From contig NZ_SDLR01000001.1 of the NCBI RefSeq assembly GCF_004522215.1, positions 1 to 64,000 on the forward strand: DNA of 64,000 bases. The letters are read 5' to 3'. Below the pieces are notes generated by a model. The model saw only the letters and a list, made by a program, of their open reading frames with translations, was not told the origin of the DNA and made no database searches. The stretch comes from Ammoniphilus sp. YIM 78166. GTDB lineage: Bacteria; Bacillota; Bacilli; Aneurinibacillales; RAOX-1. The translations under genes and the position numbers were made by a program. This document shows, in pieces, positions 45,310-55,373 of this stretch; position 1 is the first letter of the stretch, and every line of letters begins with the position of its first letter.

Positions 45310-45722
45310 TGCAAACAGCCATGGAGAATTTGAAAGAAATGGTCGATGTGAATACCATTGTCGGAGACCCTGTTGAAACTCCCGATGGAAGCGTCATTCT
45401 TCCTATCTCGAAGGTAGGATTTGGATTTGCAGCAGGTGGAAGCGAGTTTGAAATGGTGGAAAAGGGAAAGGAACCTGGCGGCAAAGACATGCCGTTTGGT
45501 GGAGGTAGCGGTGGCGGTGTTTCCATCACCCCAGTTGCTTTTCTTGTTGTAGGTAAAAACGGCATTAAAACGATCCCTCTAGAAGGAACCAATCAATTGT
45601 ACGACCGTGTCATGGATATGGCTCCCCAGTTTCTTGAGAAGGTGCAAACCATGATCAGTAAAGGTAATAAAGGAAATAAGAGTCAAAATGGACGTACAGA
45701 GGATCCATTTGACATTCAATAA
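45282..45722 (+). CDS. ytfJ: GerW-family spore protein YtfJ
   Basis: A 146-residue GerW/YtfJ protein: MAEHPIQGLMQTAMENLKEM, then DGSVILPISKVGFGFAAGGSEF and a glycine-rich stretch (GGGSGGGVSITPVAFLVV). In B. subtilis YtfJ is made in the forespore and affects lysozyme-triggered germination. The start lies inside the ytfI end and the pair is probably translationally coupled. A terminator follows. Confidence 0.93.
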   Translation: MAEHPIQGLMQTAMENLKEMVDVNTIVGDPVETPDGSVILPISKVGFGFAAGGSEFEMVEKGKEPGGKDMPFGGGSGGGVSITPVAFLVVGKNGIKTIPLEGTNQLYDRVMDMAPQFLEKVQTMISKGNKGNKSQNGRTEDPFDIQ

Positions 45723-45749
45723 GGGCTGACAACATGTCAGCCCTTTTAC
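45721..45749 (+). terminator. Terminator of ytfI-ytfJ
   Basis: AAGGGCTGACA (45721-45731) pairs with TGTCAGCCCTT (45735-45745), overlapping the stop codon of ytfJ. Confidence 0.9.
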
Positions 45750-45755
45750 CTTTTT

Positions 45756-46055
45756 TTAAAGCTGTAAAACTTCTCGATACTCCCCGGGTTCATATCCCTT
45801 TTCTAAAAGATGTTCGGATAACAGGTCGCGAAGCTCAGGTGCTTTTTCCCGAATCTCAGGTATATCAATTTGGTCAGGGTCCTTAAGATCGAAATCAACA
45901 AAGCCGATCATGCCTTTTTCGTGCCGCCCTTCAAATCCAACATCAGCAATCTTATTGTTATATTCCATATGGGCAATCCCTGTAAAAAAAATGTCTGTTT
46001 CTTCATGATTCCTATCAAAATGATTAATATCATAGCCGCGAATTTGGATGGTCAT
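45756..46055 (-). CDS. Hypothetical acidic protein
   Basis: A 99-residue acidic soluble protein (MTIQIRGYDINHFDRN at the start) with mixed alpha/beta character and a helical C-terminus (LRDLLSEHLLEKGYEPGEY). AAGGAGG is about eleven bases before the ATG, slightly far. I do not recognise the family. Convergent with ytfJ. Confidence 0.7.
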   Translation of the reverse strand: MTIQIRGYDINHFDRNHEETDIFFTGIAHMEYNNKIADVGFEGRHEKGMIGFVDFDLKDPDQIDIPEIREKAPELRDLLSEHLLEKGYEPGEYREVLQL

Positions 46056-46147
46056 GTTCGAAAGAGCCTCCTTAAGTTAAGATCTTTCGTTAGTCTGATA
46101 CAAGCAAACCTTTTTTACTCCTCTAATTCCATTGAACAAAAATAAAA

Positions 46148-46180
46148 GCCTTTAGACAGCGTGATCTGCTATCTAAAGGC
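46148..46180 (-). terminator. Terminator of pyc
   Basis: GCCTTTAGACAGC (46148-46160) pairs with GCTATCTAAAGGC (46168-46180), one mismatch, with a T-rich run on the minus strand. Confidence 0.88.
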
Positions 46181-46188
46181 AAGCATCA

Positions 46189-49100
46189 TTACTTCGTTTT
46201 TGTCAATTCGATGAGCAAGTCGCCCGTTTCAATGGTATCTCCATTTTTCACGTGGATGGCTTGCACCACCGCATTGAATGGGGCTTGGAGAGTGGTTTCC
46301 ATCTTCATCGCTTCTGTAACAATGAGATGCTCTCCTTTTTTAACCTTGTCTCCCGGTTCGATCATCAGCTTGAGTACTTTACCTGGCATGGTTGCCCCAA
46401 TTTGCTCGGGATTGGTCGGATCCACCTTGCGGCGAACTTCAACGGATACTTTAGCCGATTGATCACGGACTGTCACTTCACGAGGCTGGCCATTCAACTC
46501 GTAATAAATGGTTCTAGTTCCGTCCGGAGCAATTTCTCCGATTGAGATCAACTTCACCACCAGGGTTTTACCTTGCTCAATGTCTACAGAGATTTCTTCC
46601 CCGAGACGAAGGCCATAGAAGAAGGTAGGGGTGTCAAGGACAGAAAGCTTACCAAACTCATTGGCGTTCTTTTCTTTATCCAAGAATACCTTCGGATACA
46701 TGATGTATGACATGATGTCCAACTCGCTTACGCTATGACCCACCTTTTCTTCAAGCTCCTGTTGAACCTTATCGAAGTCAACAGGGGGAAGAAGTTCTCC
46801 TGGGCGACAAGTAAAATAATCGCGTCCCTTTAAGATAATGTCTCGAAGCTGAGACGGGAATCCGCCTGGCGGTTGTCCTAGATAGCCTTGGAAGAATTGA
46901 ACAACAGACTCCGGAAAATCGAGTCGATCTCCTTTATCATATACATCTTGCTCCGTTAGGTTATTTTGCACCATGAATAGGGCCATGTCACCCACAACTT
47001 TAGAGGATGGTGTTACTTTTACGATATCGCCGAACATCATATTGACGGTAGCGTAGGTTTCTTTGACCTCGTCCCAACGGTCAGCCAGGCCAACGCCCTT
47101 GGCTTGTTGGTGAAGATTCGTATATTGACCGCCAGGCATCTCGTGCTGATACACATCCGTAGTGGTAGCCTTCATCTCGCTCTCGAAGCCTACATAATAC
47201 TGTCGGACATCTTCCCAATAATCCGCTAATTTTTGCAGGTTGTTTTCGTTAAGGCCGGTTTCTCTTGGTTGACCTTTTAGGGTAGAAACGAGCCCGTTCA
47301 AGCTTGGCTGGGAAGTAAGACCTGACATGGAGCTGATCGCCACGTCTACAATGTCTACGCCTGCTTCGTAAGCCTTCACCAAGGTACCCATCTGATTACC
47401 GCTTGTTTCGTGAGTGTGAAGGTGAATCGGAATACCAATCTCTTGTTTTAAAGCTCGGACAAGCTCATAGGCTGCGAACGGCTTTAATAAGCCTGCCATA
47501 TCTTTGATACAAAGAATCTGAGCCCCTGTACGCTCTAATTCTTTACTTAGATTCACGTAATACTGTAGAGAATACTTATCTCGCTTTGGATCTAAGATAT
47601 CCCCGGTATAGCACACCGTAGCTTCGGCAATTTTTCCTGCTTCGAGAACCGCATCAATGGCAACCCTCATTCCCTCTACCCAGTTTAAGCTGTCAAAGAT
47701 ACGGAAGACGTCAATGCCAGCGTTGGCTGATAATTGAACAAACTTGCGAATGACATTATCAGGATAGTTGGTATAGCCGACAGCATTGGCCCCGCGGAAC
47801 AGCATTTGGAAGAGGACATTAGGGACTTGTTCTCTCAACTTGTGAAGCCTCTCCCATGGATCTTCATTCAAGAATCGCATGGTGGTGTCAAAGGTAGCGC
47901 CTCCCCACATCTCTAGAGAAAAGAGGTCAGGAGAAAGCTTACCTGTAGCTTCTGCAATCTGCAGCATATCGTGCGTACGGACGCGAGTAGCAAAAAGGGA
48001 TTGCTGGGCGTCACGGAAGGTAGTGTCTGTAACTAATAAGCGGTTTTCCTTTTTAATCCAGTCAATTAATCCAGCTGGTCCTTGCTCATCCAGGATTTGT
48101 TTCGTGCCCTTAGGGTATTCTTGCTTAAAGCTGGTCACTGGAATTCTTGGACTCGGGAAGCTAGGCTTCTTACCTTTCGGTAAACCTGGATGACCATTCA
48201 CAATCGTCTGGCCGATATAGGTTAAGAGCTTGGTCCCACGGTCTCTGCGTTTCGGGAACTCAAAGAGCTCCGTTGTTGTATCGATAAAAGAGGTATCATA
48301 TTGTCCGCTGAGGAAATCAGGGTGCTGCACCACGTTTTCCAGGAATGGGATATTGGTTTTTACTCCACGGATCCGGAATTCCTTTAGCGTACGAAGCATC
48401 TTGCTTGATGCCTGCTCATACTTCATCGCCCAAGATGAAACTTTTACTAGCAACGAATCGTAATGAGGGGTAATCACCGCACCTGGGTAACCATTACCAG
48501 CATCTAGACGTATGCCAAATCCACCGCCAGAACGGTAGGCTAACAAACGTCCAGTTTCCGGGAGAAATCCGCGGGCAGGATCTTCCGTCGTTACGCGGCA
48601 TTGGATTGCATATCCACGTGTGGTAATCTCTGCTTGACCGGAGATGCCGACTTCCTCATCGCTTAGGGCATAGCCTTCAGCAATGCGAATCTGGGATTGT
48701 ACGATATCGATCCCCGTAATCATTTCTGTAATGGTATGCTCTACTTGTACGCGCGGGTTGACTTCAATAAAGTAGAAGCTGTGATCTGGGGTGACGAGGT
48801 ATTCCACGGTACCCGCATTAACATAACCTGCAGTCGTCATAAGCTGTAAAGCGGAATTATTGATGGCATTGCGAAGTTCTTCAGGCAAAGAGACGCTTGG
48901 CGCCACTTCAACCACTTTCTGATGCCTACGCTGAATAGAACAGTCTCTTTCAAACAAGTGAACAACATGTCCATATCGGTCAGCTAGAATTTGCACTTCA
49001 ATATGCTTCGGACGTTCCAGATACTTTTCAATATATACGGCTGTATTTCCGAAGGCTGATTTCGCCTCTGATCTCGCGCGGTCTAACGCTTCTTGAAGCT

Positions 49101-49644
49101 CGTCTTGATTACGGACGATTCTCATTCCTCGACCGCCGCCGCCTGATGCCGCTTTAATAATAATCGGATAGCCATGCTCTTTCGCGAAGAACATCGCTTC
49201 TTGCAGGGTTTGAATCGGTTCAGGAGTTCCGGGAATTACGGGAATACCTGCCTTAATTGCCATGGTACGAGCGTCAACCTTGTCTCCAAACATCTGAATA
49301 TGCTCTGGCTTCGGTCCGATGAAGACAATGCCTTCCTCCTGACATCTTTGAGCAAACTCAGCATTTTCCGAGAGAAATCCATAACCTGGATGAATAGCAT
49401 CCACATCGTGGCGCTTGGCCACTTCAATAATTCCTTCAATGTCCAAGTATGCTTCAATAGCACCTTTTCCCTCTCCGATTAGATAAGCCTCGTCGGCCTT
49501 AAAGCGGTGCAGGGCAATGTTATCCTGTTCGGAATACACGGCAACTGTTCGAATCCCTAGCTCAGTACATGCACGGAAGATTCGAATCGCAATCTCTCCA
49601 CGGTTTGCGACTAGCACTTTCTTAAAACGTGTAATTTGTTTCAT
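46189..49644 (-). CDS. pyc: Pyruvate carboxylase
   Basis: A 1151-residue single-chain biotin enzyme, the usual Bacillus length. In order: biotin carboxylase domain (about 1-455; KAASGGGGRGMRIV), carboxyltransferase domain (about 530-810; DTTFRDAQQSLFATRVRT), allosteric/tetramerisation region, and the biotin carrier with EAMKMET near 1117. It makes oxaloacetate from pyruvate, bicarbonate and ATP. ATG complementary to 49642-49644 is chosen after GGGAGG; the frame extends to 49722 without support. It would feed pyruvate from lactate oxidation into the citric acid cycle. Confidence 0.98.
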   Translation of the reverse strand: MKQITRFKKVLVANRGEIAIRIFRACTELGIRTVAVYSEQDNIALHRFKADEAYLIGEGKGAIEAYLDIEGIIEVAKRHDVDAIHPGYGFLSENAEFAQRCQEEGIVFIGPKPEHIQMFGDKVDARTMAIKAGIPVIPGTPEPIQTLQEAMFFAKEHGYPIIIKAASGGGGRGMRIVRNQDELQEALDRARSEAKSAFGNTAVYIEKYLERPKHIEVQILADRYGHVVHLFERDCSIQRRHQKVVEVAPSVSLPEELRNAINNSALQLMTTAGYVNAGTVEYLVTPDHSFYFIEVNPRVQVEHTITEMITGIDIVQSQIRIAEGYALSDEEVGISGQAEITTRGYAIQCRVTTEDPARGFLPETGRLLAYRSGGGFGIRLDAGNGYPGAVITPHYDSLLVKVSSWAMKYEQASSKMLRTLKEFRIRGVKTNIPFLENVVQHPDFLSGQYDTSFIDTTTELFEFPKRRDRGTKLLTYIGQTIVNGHPGLPKGKKPSFPSPRIPVTSFKQEYPKGTKQILDEQGPAGLIDWIKKENRLLVTDTTFRDAQQSLFATRVRTHDMLQIAEATGKLSPDLFSLEMWGGATFDTTMRFLNEDPWERLHKLREQVPNVLFQMLFRGANAVGYTNYPDNVIRKFVQLSANAGIDVFRIFDSLNWVEGMRVAIDAVLEAGKIAEATVCYTGDILDPKRDKYSLQYYVNLSKELERTGAQILCIKDMAGLLKPFAAYELVRALKQEIGIPIHLHTHETSGNQMGTLVKAYEAGVDIVDVAISSMSGLTSQPSLNGLVSTLKGQPRETGLNENNLQKLADYWEDVRQYYVGFESEMKATTTDVYQHEMPGGQYTNLHQQAKGVGLADRWDEVKETYATVNMMFGDIVKVTPSSKVVGDMALFMVQNNLTEQDVYDKGDRLDFPESVVQFFQGYLGQPPGGFPSQLRDIILKGRDYFTCRPGELLPPVDFDKVQQELEEKVGHSVSELDIMSYIMYPKVFLDKEKNANEFGKLSVLDTPTFFYGLRLGEEISVDIEQGKTLVVKLISIGEIAPDGTRTIYYELNGQPREVTVRDQSAKVSVEVRRKVDPTNPEQIGATMPGKVLKLMIEPGDKVKKGEHLIVTEAMKMETTLQAPFNAVVQAIHVKNGDTIETGDLLIELTKTK

Positions 49645-49846
49645 CCTTTGCCTCCCTGTCTCCCACAACTCCAATGTGATTAATGATCTATATATTATGA
49701 TATCATAAATCAAATTTAACAAATTGTTAATAACTTTTTCTTTATTTTATTTATTCCGGTATTGCCAGAATGAGCACAGGATGCGGTGAAACCGTCGTAT
49801 AAATGGGAAAAATATGGTGAACAATGGAAGCATGAGGTGAACAACA

Positions 49847-50383
49847 ATGCTCTTGCTTGATCGAACGCCAGCTTATATTTGGCGCTTACTGCTTCCTAAA
49901 CAAAACATCTTATTTCCAGAAAACCGAGATGATGAAGATCTTATTTTTCATTATCGAGGCTTTGTTTACTTTGTTCATGAGGATGGGGCTGTGATCAGGA
50001 TGAAGAAACCGCAAAATGTCCACAAGCTGCAGCCTGAGGACATGTGGGAGCTTCTTTTTCACGATCATGATACCTTTGATTATGATGATCATGGTATGTT
50101 TTCTATCGGTTCCATTTTGATTCACATGGGTTTTCTCATACCCATGCAGACGAACCTTCATTATCAGGGCTATGAGGTTGAGGTGATCAATAAACTGTCG
50201 CCAGACCCCCAGGTTTATCAATATACTCTGCCTGCCGTATCTTTTCGCTACGCTCTTTACTTTTCTCTGCTTAGGTGTTACGAACTGAGCCTTCAAGATG
50301 AAGACGGTGAGTTTGAGGTACAATCGATTACTTTGCTAGACTACGATACGAAAGAAATAACGCCCCCATCTTCCTTAGGATAG
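49847..50383 (+). CDS. Hypothetical protein
   Basis: A 178-residue acidic soluble protein (MLLLDRTPAYIWRLLLPKQN), with a histidine/aspartate-rich segment (LLFHDHDTFDYDDHGMF, about 68-85) that could bind metal, and no membrane helix. GAGGTG precedes the ATG. I recognise no family. Convergent with the MFS gene, sharing a terminator that overlaps its stop. Confidence 0.75.
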   Translation: MLLLDRTPAYIWRLLLPKQNILFPENRDDEDLIFHYRGFVYFVHEDGAVIRMKKPQNVHKLQPEDMWELLFHDHDTFDYDDHGMFSIGSILIHMGFLIPMQTNLHYQGYEVEVINKLSPDPQVYQYTLPAVSFRYALYFSLLRCYELSLQDEDGEFEVQSITLLDYDTKEITPPSSLG

Positions 50384-50392
50384 GGGGTTTTT
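50363..50392. terminator. Terminator between convergent genes
   Basis: CCCCCATC (50363-50370) pairs with GATAGGGGG (50379-50387; one bulge), followed by T5. It overlaps the 3' ends of both genes. Confidence 0.8.
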
Positions 50393-51593
50393 AGGATGCG
50401 CTTAAGAACCGCTTGCTATGTCTTCCCTCTAAGCGATGCAGGCTCCATGTGACGACAAGAGAAACGAACAAGCAACAGAACCAAGGAAGGGCAGACCAGT
50501 TGATTTGAGCTCCAAGATCGTAAATCCATCCTCCAAGACTGGTACTAAGCGCTCCGCCGATAGCAAGAGAATAGCCATTAAAACCATAATAAGAAGCCAG
50601 CTTTTGTTTGGGTGCAAGAATAGGAACAATGTCCATAAGGACTGGACCTGAAATCATAATTCCTACCGCAAATATAAAGGAGTTTATAAGGAGTTCCCAA
50701 AGAGTTGTAGAGAAGCTAAATAGGAATAGTCCAGTTCCCATCAATAAGGAGCCGATCCCAATCAGCGTCATGCGCTGCTGGTATTTCTCCAGCCATTTTG
50801 TCACATGCATTTGAAGCAAGATTACAGACCCAGAGATCACGGCATAAATATAAGCCACGCTTTCGGATTGACCTGTTAACGTTTGGGCTAACTTCGGAAT
50901 GGTTAAAAACAGCTGCATATAGAGGTAATAGTACCCAATTAAAATGATGGTATAGATCACGAATGGTGTATCTTTTATAATCTCCTTCACATCCTGAGCC
51001 CAGCTTACCTGCGACATTTCAACCTCCAATGAAGGCAGGGCGAAGAGACATAAGAAACCGATAAATACATAAGTTAACCCTGCAGAAAGCGCTAGATAAG
51101 AAAAGGGTAGGGTACTGAGCACACTCCCTACTAAGGTGGAAGCGACAATTCCCATATTGGTAACCACGTTTTTAAAGGAGAATAGAGTTTTCCGGTGCTC
51201 TTCAGGCGTCAGCCGAGCAAAGGCGGCTTGAAAAGACGGCTCAAACAGGGCACCACCCAGCCCTGAAATGATCGCAGCGATAAAAAAGTGCCAGGTATTT
51301 GTGCAAAAGGCAAAGCTGATAAATCCAATGGAACGTATAAATACGCCAATAACTAAACTGGGCTTACAGCCGAATCGATCCGCAAAGATCCCTCCGATAA
51401 ACGTAAGCCCCTGTTGTGAGAACTGACGGACGCCGAGCAGAACACCAGCCATAGCCATCGACCAAGCGAAGCTCCCCGTCAAATAAAGAGTAAGGTACGG
51501 AATCAAGGCATAAAAGCCCATATTCATCAGAAAAGAGCTGAAATACAAAATCTTAATCCCTCGAGGAGACAGCTCCCAAATCCTCATTAACAT
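50391..51593 (-). CDS. Major facilitator superfamily transporter (MdtH-like)
   Basis: A 400-residue MFS permease with about twelve membrane segments. The loop GGIFADRFGCKPSLVIG (about 66) is the conserved MFS A motif between helices 2 and 3. It resembles the multidrug exporters of the MdtH/YttB group; the substrate is unknown. The start is the ATG complementary to 51591-51593 after AGAAGGTG. Divergent from a LysR gene that may control it. Confidence 0.85.
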   Translation of the reverse strand: MLMRIWELSPRGIKILYFSSFLMNMGFYALIPYLTLYLTGSFAWSMAMAGVLLGVRQFSQQGLTFIGGIFADRFGCKPSLVIGVFIRSIGFISFAFCTNTWHFFIAAIISGLGGALFEPSFQAAFARLTPEEHRKTLFSFKNVVTNMGIVASTLVGSVLSTLPFSYLALSAGLTYVFIGFLCLFALPSLEVEMSQVSWAQDVKEIIKDTPFVIYTIILIGYYYLYMQLFLTIPKLAQTLTGQSESVAYIYAVISGSVILLQMHVTKWLEKYQQRMTLIGIGSLLMGTGLFLFSFSTTLWELLINSFIFAVGIMISGPVLMDIVPILAPKQKLASYYGFNGYSLAIGGALSTSLGGWIYDLGAQINWSALPWFCCLFVSLVVTWSLHRLEGRHSKRFLSAS

Positions 51594-51711
51594 AGAATAC
51601 ACCTTCTTTGTCAGAATCATTCTACTCTAAAGATAAGGGAGGAATTTATTGCTGTACAACGAATAGTATTGATTACAATCATCGATAATTTGAATAGTAG
51701 GAGTTCGTTTC

Positions 51712-52620
51712 ATGGATATAGAGCAGTTGCAGGCTTTTGTGGTTCTTGCGCACAATAAAAGCTTCTCTAAGACCGCAGAATCCCTCCATCTCGTCCAATC
51801 CACCGTGACCGCTCGCATTCAGAGCCTAGAGAGGTCAGTAGGCAGACCTCTATTTACCCGCAATAACCGTAAAGTGGAGATTACCCCCGCAGGACTTTCC
51901 CTGCTTCCGTATGCTGAACGGATTCTAATGCTTCGCCAAGAAAGCTTGCAGAAACTAAAAGCGATGGAGACTTATTCCGAACGGCTAGCCATAGGCAGCT
52001 TGGATTCGATTTGGAAGTACATGTTGTCCCCCGTGTTGAAGGATTTCTATGTACAGTACCCTCATGTAGCACTTTCCACCAAGACCGGCCACTCGGCGGA
52101 TATGATTCAATACTTGATGGACGGTGTAATTCAAGTCGGCTTTGTTTTTTTACAGCCTCATCTTCCGGGATATGAAGTCACACCTTTTTATGAGGATGAA
52201 ATTATCTTGGTCGCTCATCCGGATCACCCCGCTGTCGAGTTGGGTGGAGTTTATCCAGAGCAGCTGTCGGAGCTATCTTTTATATATATTAATTGGGGTT
52301 CCCCCTTCCAAGAATGGATGGAAGAGATTCTTTCTCCCAATTACTTGCCTCGCATCCAAGTGGACCAAGCCTCCTTGGCTTTATCTTTGGTTTCGGAACA
52401 ATTAGGGATCTCTCTTGTGACGAAATCTTGTGCCGAGCATCGAGTACGGGCAAGAGAACTAGTAGAAATCCCTCTGTTAGGCAGCAAGAAACCTCCTAAG
52501 CGAACCGCTTATGCCGTCGTTCACCGTGAGAAGCGGGAGAGTCCGGCAGTGGAGAGTTGGTTTAGCCATATGAAAAGCTACGGTTTTTTTAACCAGGACA
52601 TTGTAACGAAAGGGGAGTAG
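51712..52620 (+). CDS. LysR-family transcriptional regulator
   Basis: A 302-residue LTTR: winged helix (MDIEQLQAFVVLAHNKSF, ESLHLVQSTVTARIQSLE) and a two-lobed periplasmic-binding-like effector domain from about residue 88. Divergent from the MFS exporter with 118 bases between, the usual arrangement for an LTTR and its target. It is followed two bases later by the rluA-type gene, so these may share a transcript. Confidence 0.92.
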   Translation: MDIEQLQAFVVLAHNKSFSKTAESLHLVQSTVTARIQSLERSVGRPLFTRNNRKVEITPAGLSLLPYAERILMLRQESLQKLKAMETYSERLAIGSLDSIWKYMLSPVLKDFYVQYPHVALSTKTGHSADMIQYLMDGVIQVGFVFLQPHLPGYEVTPFYEDEIILVAHPDHPAVELGGVYPEQLSELSFIYINWGSPFQEWMEEILSPNYLPRIQVDQASLALSLVSEQLGISLVTKSCAEHRVRARELVEIPLLGSKKPPKRTAYAVVHREKRESPAVESWFSHMKSYGFFNQDIVTKGE

Positions 52621-52622
52621 GG

Positions 52623-53519
52623 ATGGGCAGTCTGACCTACCGCATCACAGAAGAAGACCACGGACTTACCATGAAGCAATTTTTGCGAAATAAAAAAGGA
52701 CTCTCCCGAACGTTGCTTGTAAAGTTAAAAAAGGAAAAGGCTATTTTTCTCAATGGAAACTTTACTTATCTCGATCATCCCCTTCAAGCAGGGGATATCA
52801 TTACTATAGTTATGAATGAGGAAGAGTCCGAGAATATCATACCCGAAGATATTACCTTAGATATTGTGTTTGAGGATGAGGATTTGATGGTTCTAAATAA
52901 AACGTACGGCCAATGTGTACATCCTACGTTGCTGCATCCGAGTGGAACCTTAGCCAATGGAGTAGTCAAATACTGGCAGGATCAAGGGTTTAACCGAAAG
53001 TTTCGAGCGGTGAATCGATTAGATAAAGATACAACAGGGTTATTAATAGTAGCGAAAAACCAGTTTGCCCACCAGCAGCTTGCGATTGTTCAGCGTAAGC
53101 ACTTAATCATTCGTTATTATGAGTCGGTGGTTCATGGCCACCTCGACCGTGATACAGGAACGATTTCCGCTCCGATTGCCCGTAAAGGAGAATCCATTGT
53201 GGAAAGAGAAGTCCGTGAGGATGGACAAGAAGCCGTCACCCATTTTGAAGTACTGAAACGCTTTGCTAGAGCAACCTATATTAAACTCAAGCTAGAAACA
53301 GGAAGGACCCATCAAATTCGTGTACATATGAGTCATATCGGTCATCCCCTCATGGGGGACGACATGTATGGAGGCAGTAGGGAGGAGATGGGAAGGCAAG
53401 CTCTGCACGCGCGCTATCTGTCCTTTCCTCATCCCCGAACCGGCGAAGAGCTTTCGTTTGAAGCTGGCTTGCCAAAAGATATGAAGGATTTACTAGATAA
53501 ATTAGCAAAGGGAGAGTGA
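52623..53519 (+). CDS. RluA-family 23S rRNA/tRNA pseudouridine synthase
   Basis: A 298-residue enzyme: S4-like RNA-binding domain (about 12-60) and RluA catalytic domain with the invariant Asp in RAVNRLDKDTTGLLI (about 138) and the ETGRTHQIRVHMSHIGHPL segment (about 220). It isomerises uridine in rRNA or tRNA; the target site cannot be read from sequence. GGGGAG precedes the ATG. Confidence 0.93.
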   Translation: MGSLTYRITEEDHGLTMKQFLRNKKGLSRTLLVKLKKEKAIFLNGNFTYLDHPLQAGDIITIVMNEEESENIIPEDITLDIVFEDEDLMVLNKTYGQCVHPTLLHPSGTLANGVVKYWQDQGFNRKFRAVNRLDKDTTGLLIVAKNQFAHQQLAIVQRKHLIIRYYESVVHGHLDRDTGTISAPIARKGESIVEREVREDGQEAVTHFEVLKRFARATYIKLKLETGRTHQIRVHMSHIGHPLMGDDMYGGSREEMGRQALHARYLSFPHPRTGEELSFEAGLPKDMKDLLDKLAKGE

Positions 53520-53525
53520 ACGCAA

Positions 53526-54149
53526 GTGGAGATTAATCCGAGTCAAAACAAACGCGCGGAGAACTATAAGCTGCTAATCGGAGGCGTTTTGCCGCGTCCG
53601 ATCGCGTTTATTACTTCTCAAGGAAAAGATGGTGTATTAAACGCTGCTCCGTTTAGTTTTTTTAATGTCGTGGCAACAGACCCTCCCATGATTGCGGTTA
53701 CCGTCATGAAAAAGCCCGGAGGAATACAAAAAGATACCGCTCGTAATATTCTTGAACAGCAGGAATTTGTCATTAATGTCGTCGATGAGCATAATGTCGA
53801 AAAAGTCAATCACACGGCTTGCGACTATCCACCAGAGATTAGCGAAGTGACGGAAGCCGGCTTGACCACAAGCCCAAGTAAAGTGGTCGGGGTTCCGCGA
53901 ATAGCGGAGGCTCGTGTTCATTTTGAATGCCGTCTCCATCAGCATCTGGAGCTAGGGAATGGACCTAATTCGGATCTCATCATTGGCGAGATTGTACAGA
54001 TTCATGTGGATGATTCCCTCTATCTTGGGGACGGGAAGATCGATACCCAGAAGCTAGCGCCTATTGGCCGATTAGCGGGAACGGATTATGTAACCCTTGG
54101 AAAAATAATATCGATGCCGCGTCTGGTTTACCAGCCAAAAGAATCATAA
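53526..54149 (+). CDS. Flavin reductase-like (FMN-binding) protein
   Basis: A 207-residue protein of the flavin reductase/DIM6-NTAB family: NYKLLIGGVLPRPIAFITS at the N-terminus, NAAPFSFFNVVATDPPMIAV (about 37-56) and KDTARNI (about 70), which form the FMN-binding split-barrel. Start is GTG after GGGAG, six bases after the previous stop, so it is probably cotranscribed with the pseudouridine synthase gene. Substrate unknown. Confidence 0.87.
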   Translation: MEINPSQNKRAENYKLLIGGVLPRPIAFITSQGKDGVLNAAPFSFFNVVATDPPMIAVTVMKKPGGIQKDTARNILEQQEFVINVVDEHNVEKVNHTACDYPPEISEVTEAGLTTSPSKVVGVPRIAEARVHFECRLHQHLELGNGPNSDLIIGEIVQIHVDDSLYLGDGKIDTQKLAPIGRLAGTDYVTLGKIISMPRLVYQPKES

Positions 54150-54161
54150 ATGACATTTAAG

Positions 54162-54194
54162 AATTACCTTGTTGAAGAATAAGGTAATTTTTTT
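54162..54194 (+). terminator. Terminator of the lysR-rluA-flavin reductase group
   Basis: AATTACCTT (54162-54170) pairs with AAGGTAATT (54181-54189), followed by T8. Confidence 0.9.
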
Positions 54195-54301
54195 TGTGAT
54201 TTAATATTTTTGTACTTTAAAGCGTGTGTGTGATGATGTATAATAACCATAGTTTTATAAAGGTTATAAAAATTTTAAAAAGACAGATGGGGGAACATAA
54301 G

Positions 54302-55360
54302 ATGAAAAAACAATGGTTCAAACAACTTGGCTTGCTTTCATGTCTATTATTGACCGCTTGTGGTGGTGCCCAAACAACGAATGCTCCAGCGGAATCCGCT
54401 AAGACAGAAGCACCGGCACCGGCCGCTCAGGAAAAATTAAAAATAGGAATCACCCAAATTATTGAACATCCTGCCTTGGATGCGGCGAGAGAAGGGTTTA
54501 TCGCTGCCTTGAAGGACAACGGATACATAGATGGGGAAACTATTGTGATTGACTTCCAATCCGCTCAAGGGGATCCCAGTACAGTAAATACCATCGCCCA
54601 GAAGTTTGCCAGTGATAAGAAGGATGCGATTCTAGCCATTTCCACCCCAAGTGCCCAATCCATTGTAAAAACAACGGAAGGTACAGATATACCTGTGTTT
54701 TTCACAGCGATCACCGATCCGCTTAAAGCAAAGCTGGTGGATAATATAGAGAAACCAGGCAAAAATGTAACGGGTTATTCGGACACGCACCCAGAAGCGA
54801 TCAAGCGAGCCATGGGAGTTATTCCTGAATTGTTTCCGGATGTGAAGACTGTTGGGATTATTTACAATTCAGGAGAAGCCAACTCGGTTGTGAACGTCGA
54901 TAATGCGAAAAACGCTTTAGCTGAGCTTGGGCTTAAGGCAGTGGAGGTTAACGCCAGCAATGCCACAGAAGTGAAGCAAGCCGCTGAATCTCTCGTTGGA
55001 CGAGCTGATGTAATCTATGTTCCTAAGGACAATACGGCTGTAGCCGCTCTGAAGGCGATTGTGAAAGTGGCTGAAGATAATAAAGTACCGATGTTTGTAG
55101 GAGAAATGGATTCCGTTAAGAACGGGGGCTTTGCAGGCTTTGGCGTGGATTATTTTGACTTAGGGTATGATACAGGCAAAATGGCGGTTAAAGTGTTAAA
55201 AGGCGAAGCTAAGACGGGGGACTTGGCCGTACAATTCCCCGCTGAAATAAGCTTGGCTGTCAACAAAGAAGCTGCAGCTAACGAAGGGATCGACTTGGAA
55301 AAGCTGATGCCGGTGATTGAGAAGTACAACCCTGTATTCATTGAAAAAACAGAAAAATAA
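54302..55360 (+). CDS. ABC transporter substrate-binding lipoprotein (TrpX-like)
   Basis: A 352-residue lipoprotein with lipobox LTAC (Cys20), a Pro/Ala/Glu linker and an ABC_sub_bind domain (about 45-345). It opens a TrpXYZ-like transporter with the permease (55540) and ATPase (56495). ATG 54302 follows GGGGGAAC; the frame reaches 54224 without support. A TTTAAA-N17-TATAAT promoter lies at 54216-54244. A strong terminator separates it from the permease gene, so it is probably made in excess. Related proteins bind tryptophan or other aromatic ligands; not proven here. Confidence 0.9.
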   Translation: MKKQWFKQLGLLSCLLLTACGGAQTTNAPAESAKTEAPAPAAQEKLKIGITQIIEHPALDAAREGFIAALKDNGYIDGETIVIDFQSAQGDPSTVNTIAQKFASDKKDAILAISTPSAQSIVKTTEGTDIPVFFTAITDPLKAKLVDNIEKPGKNVTGYSDTHPEAIKRAMGVIPELFPDVKTVGIIYNSGEANSVVNVDNAKNALAELGLKAVEVNASNATEVKQAAESLVGRADVIYVPKDNTAVAALKAIVKVAEDNKVPMFVGEMDSVKNGGFAGFGVDYFDLGYDTGKMAVKVLKGEAKTGDLAVQFPAEISLAVNKEAAANEGIDLEKLMPVIEKYNPVFIEKTEK

Positions 55361-55373
55361 CATATATTGGATA

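Noticed and set aside
47734-49708. Several open frames antisense to pyc
   Set aside because: They mirror the codon pattern of a strongly conserved 1151-residue enzyme and have no ribosome sites; they are shadows.
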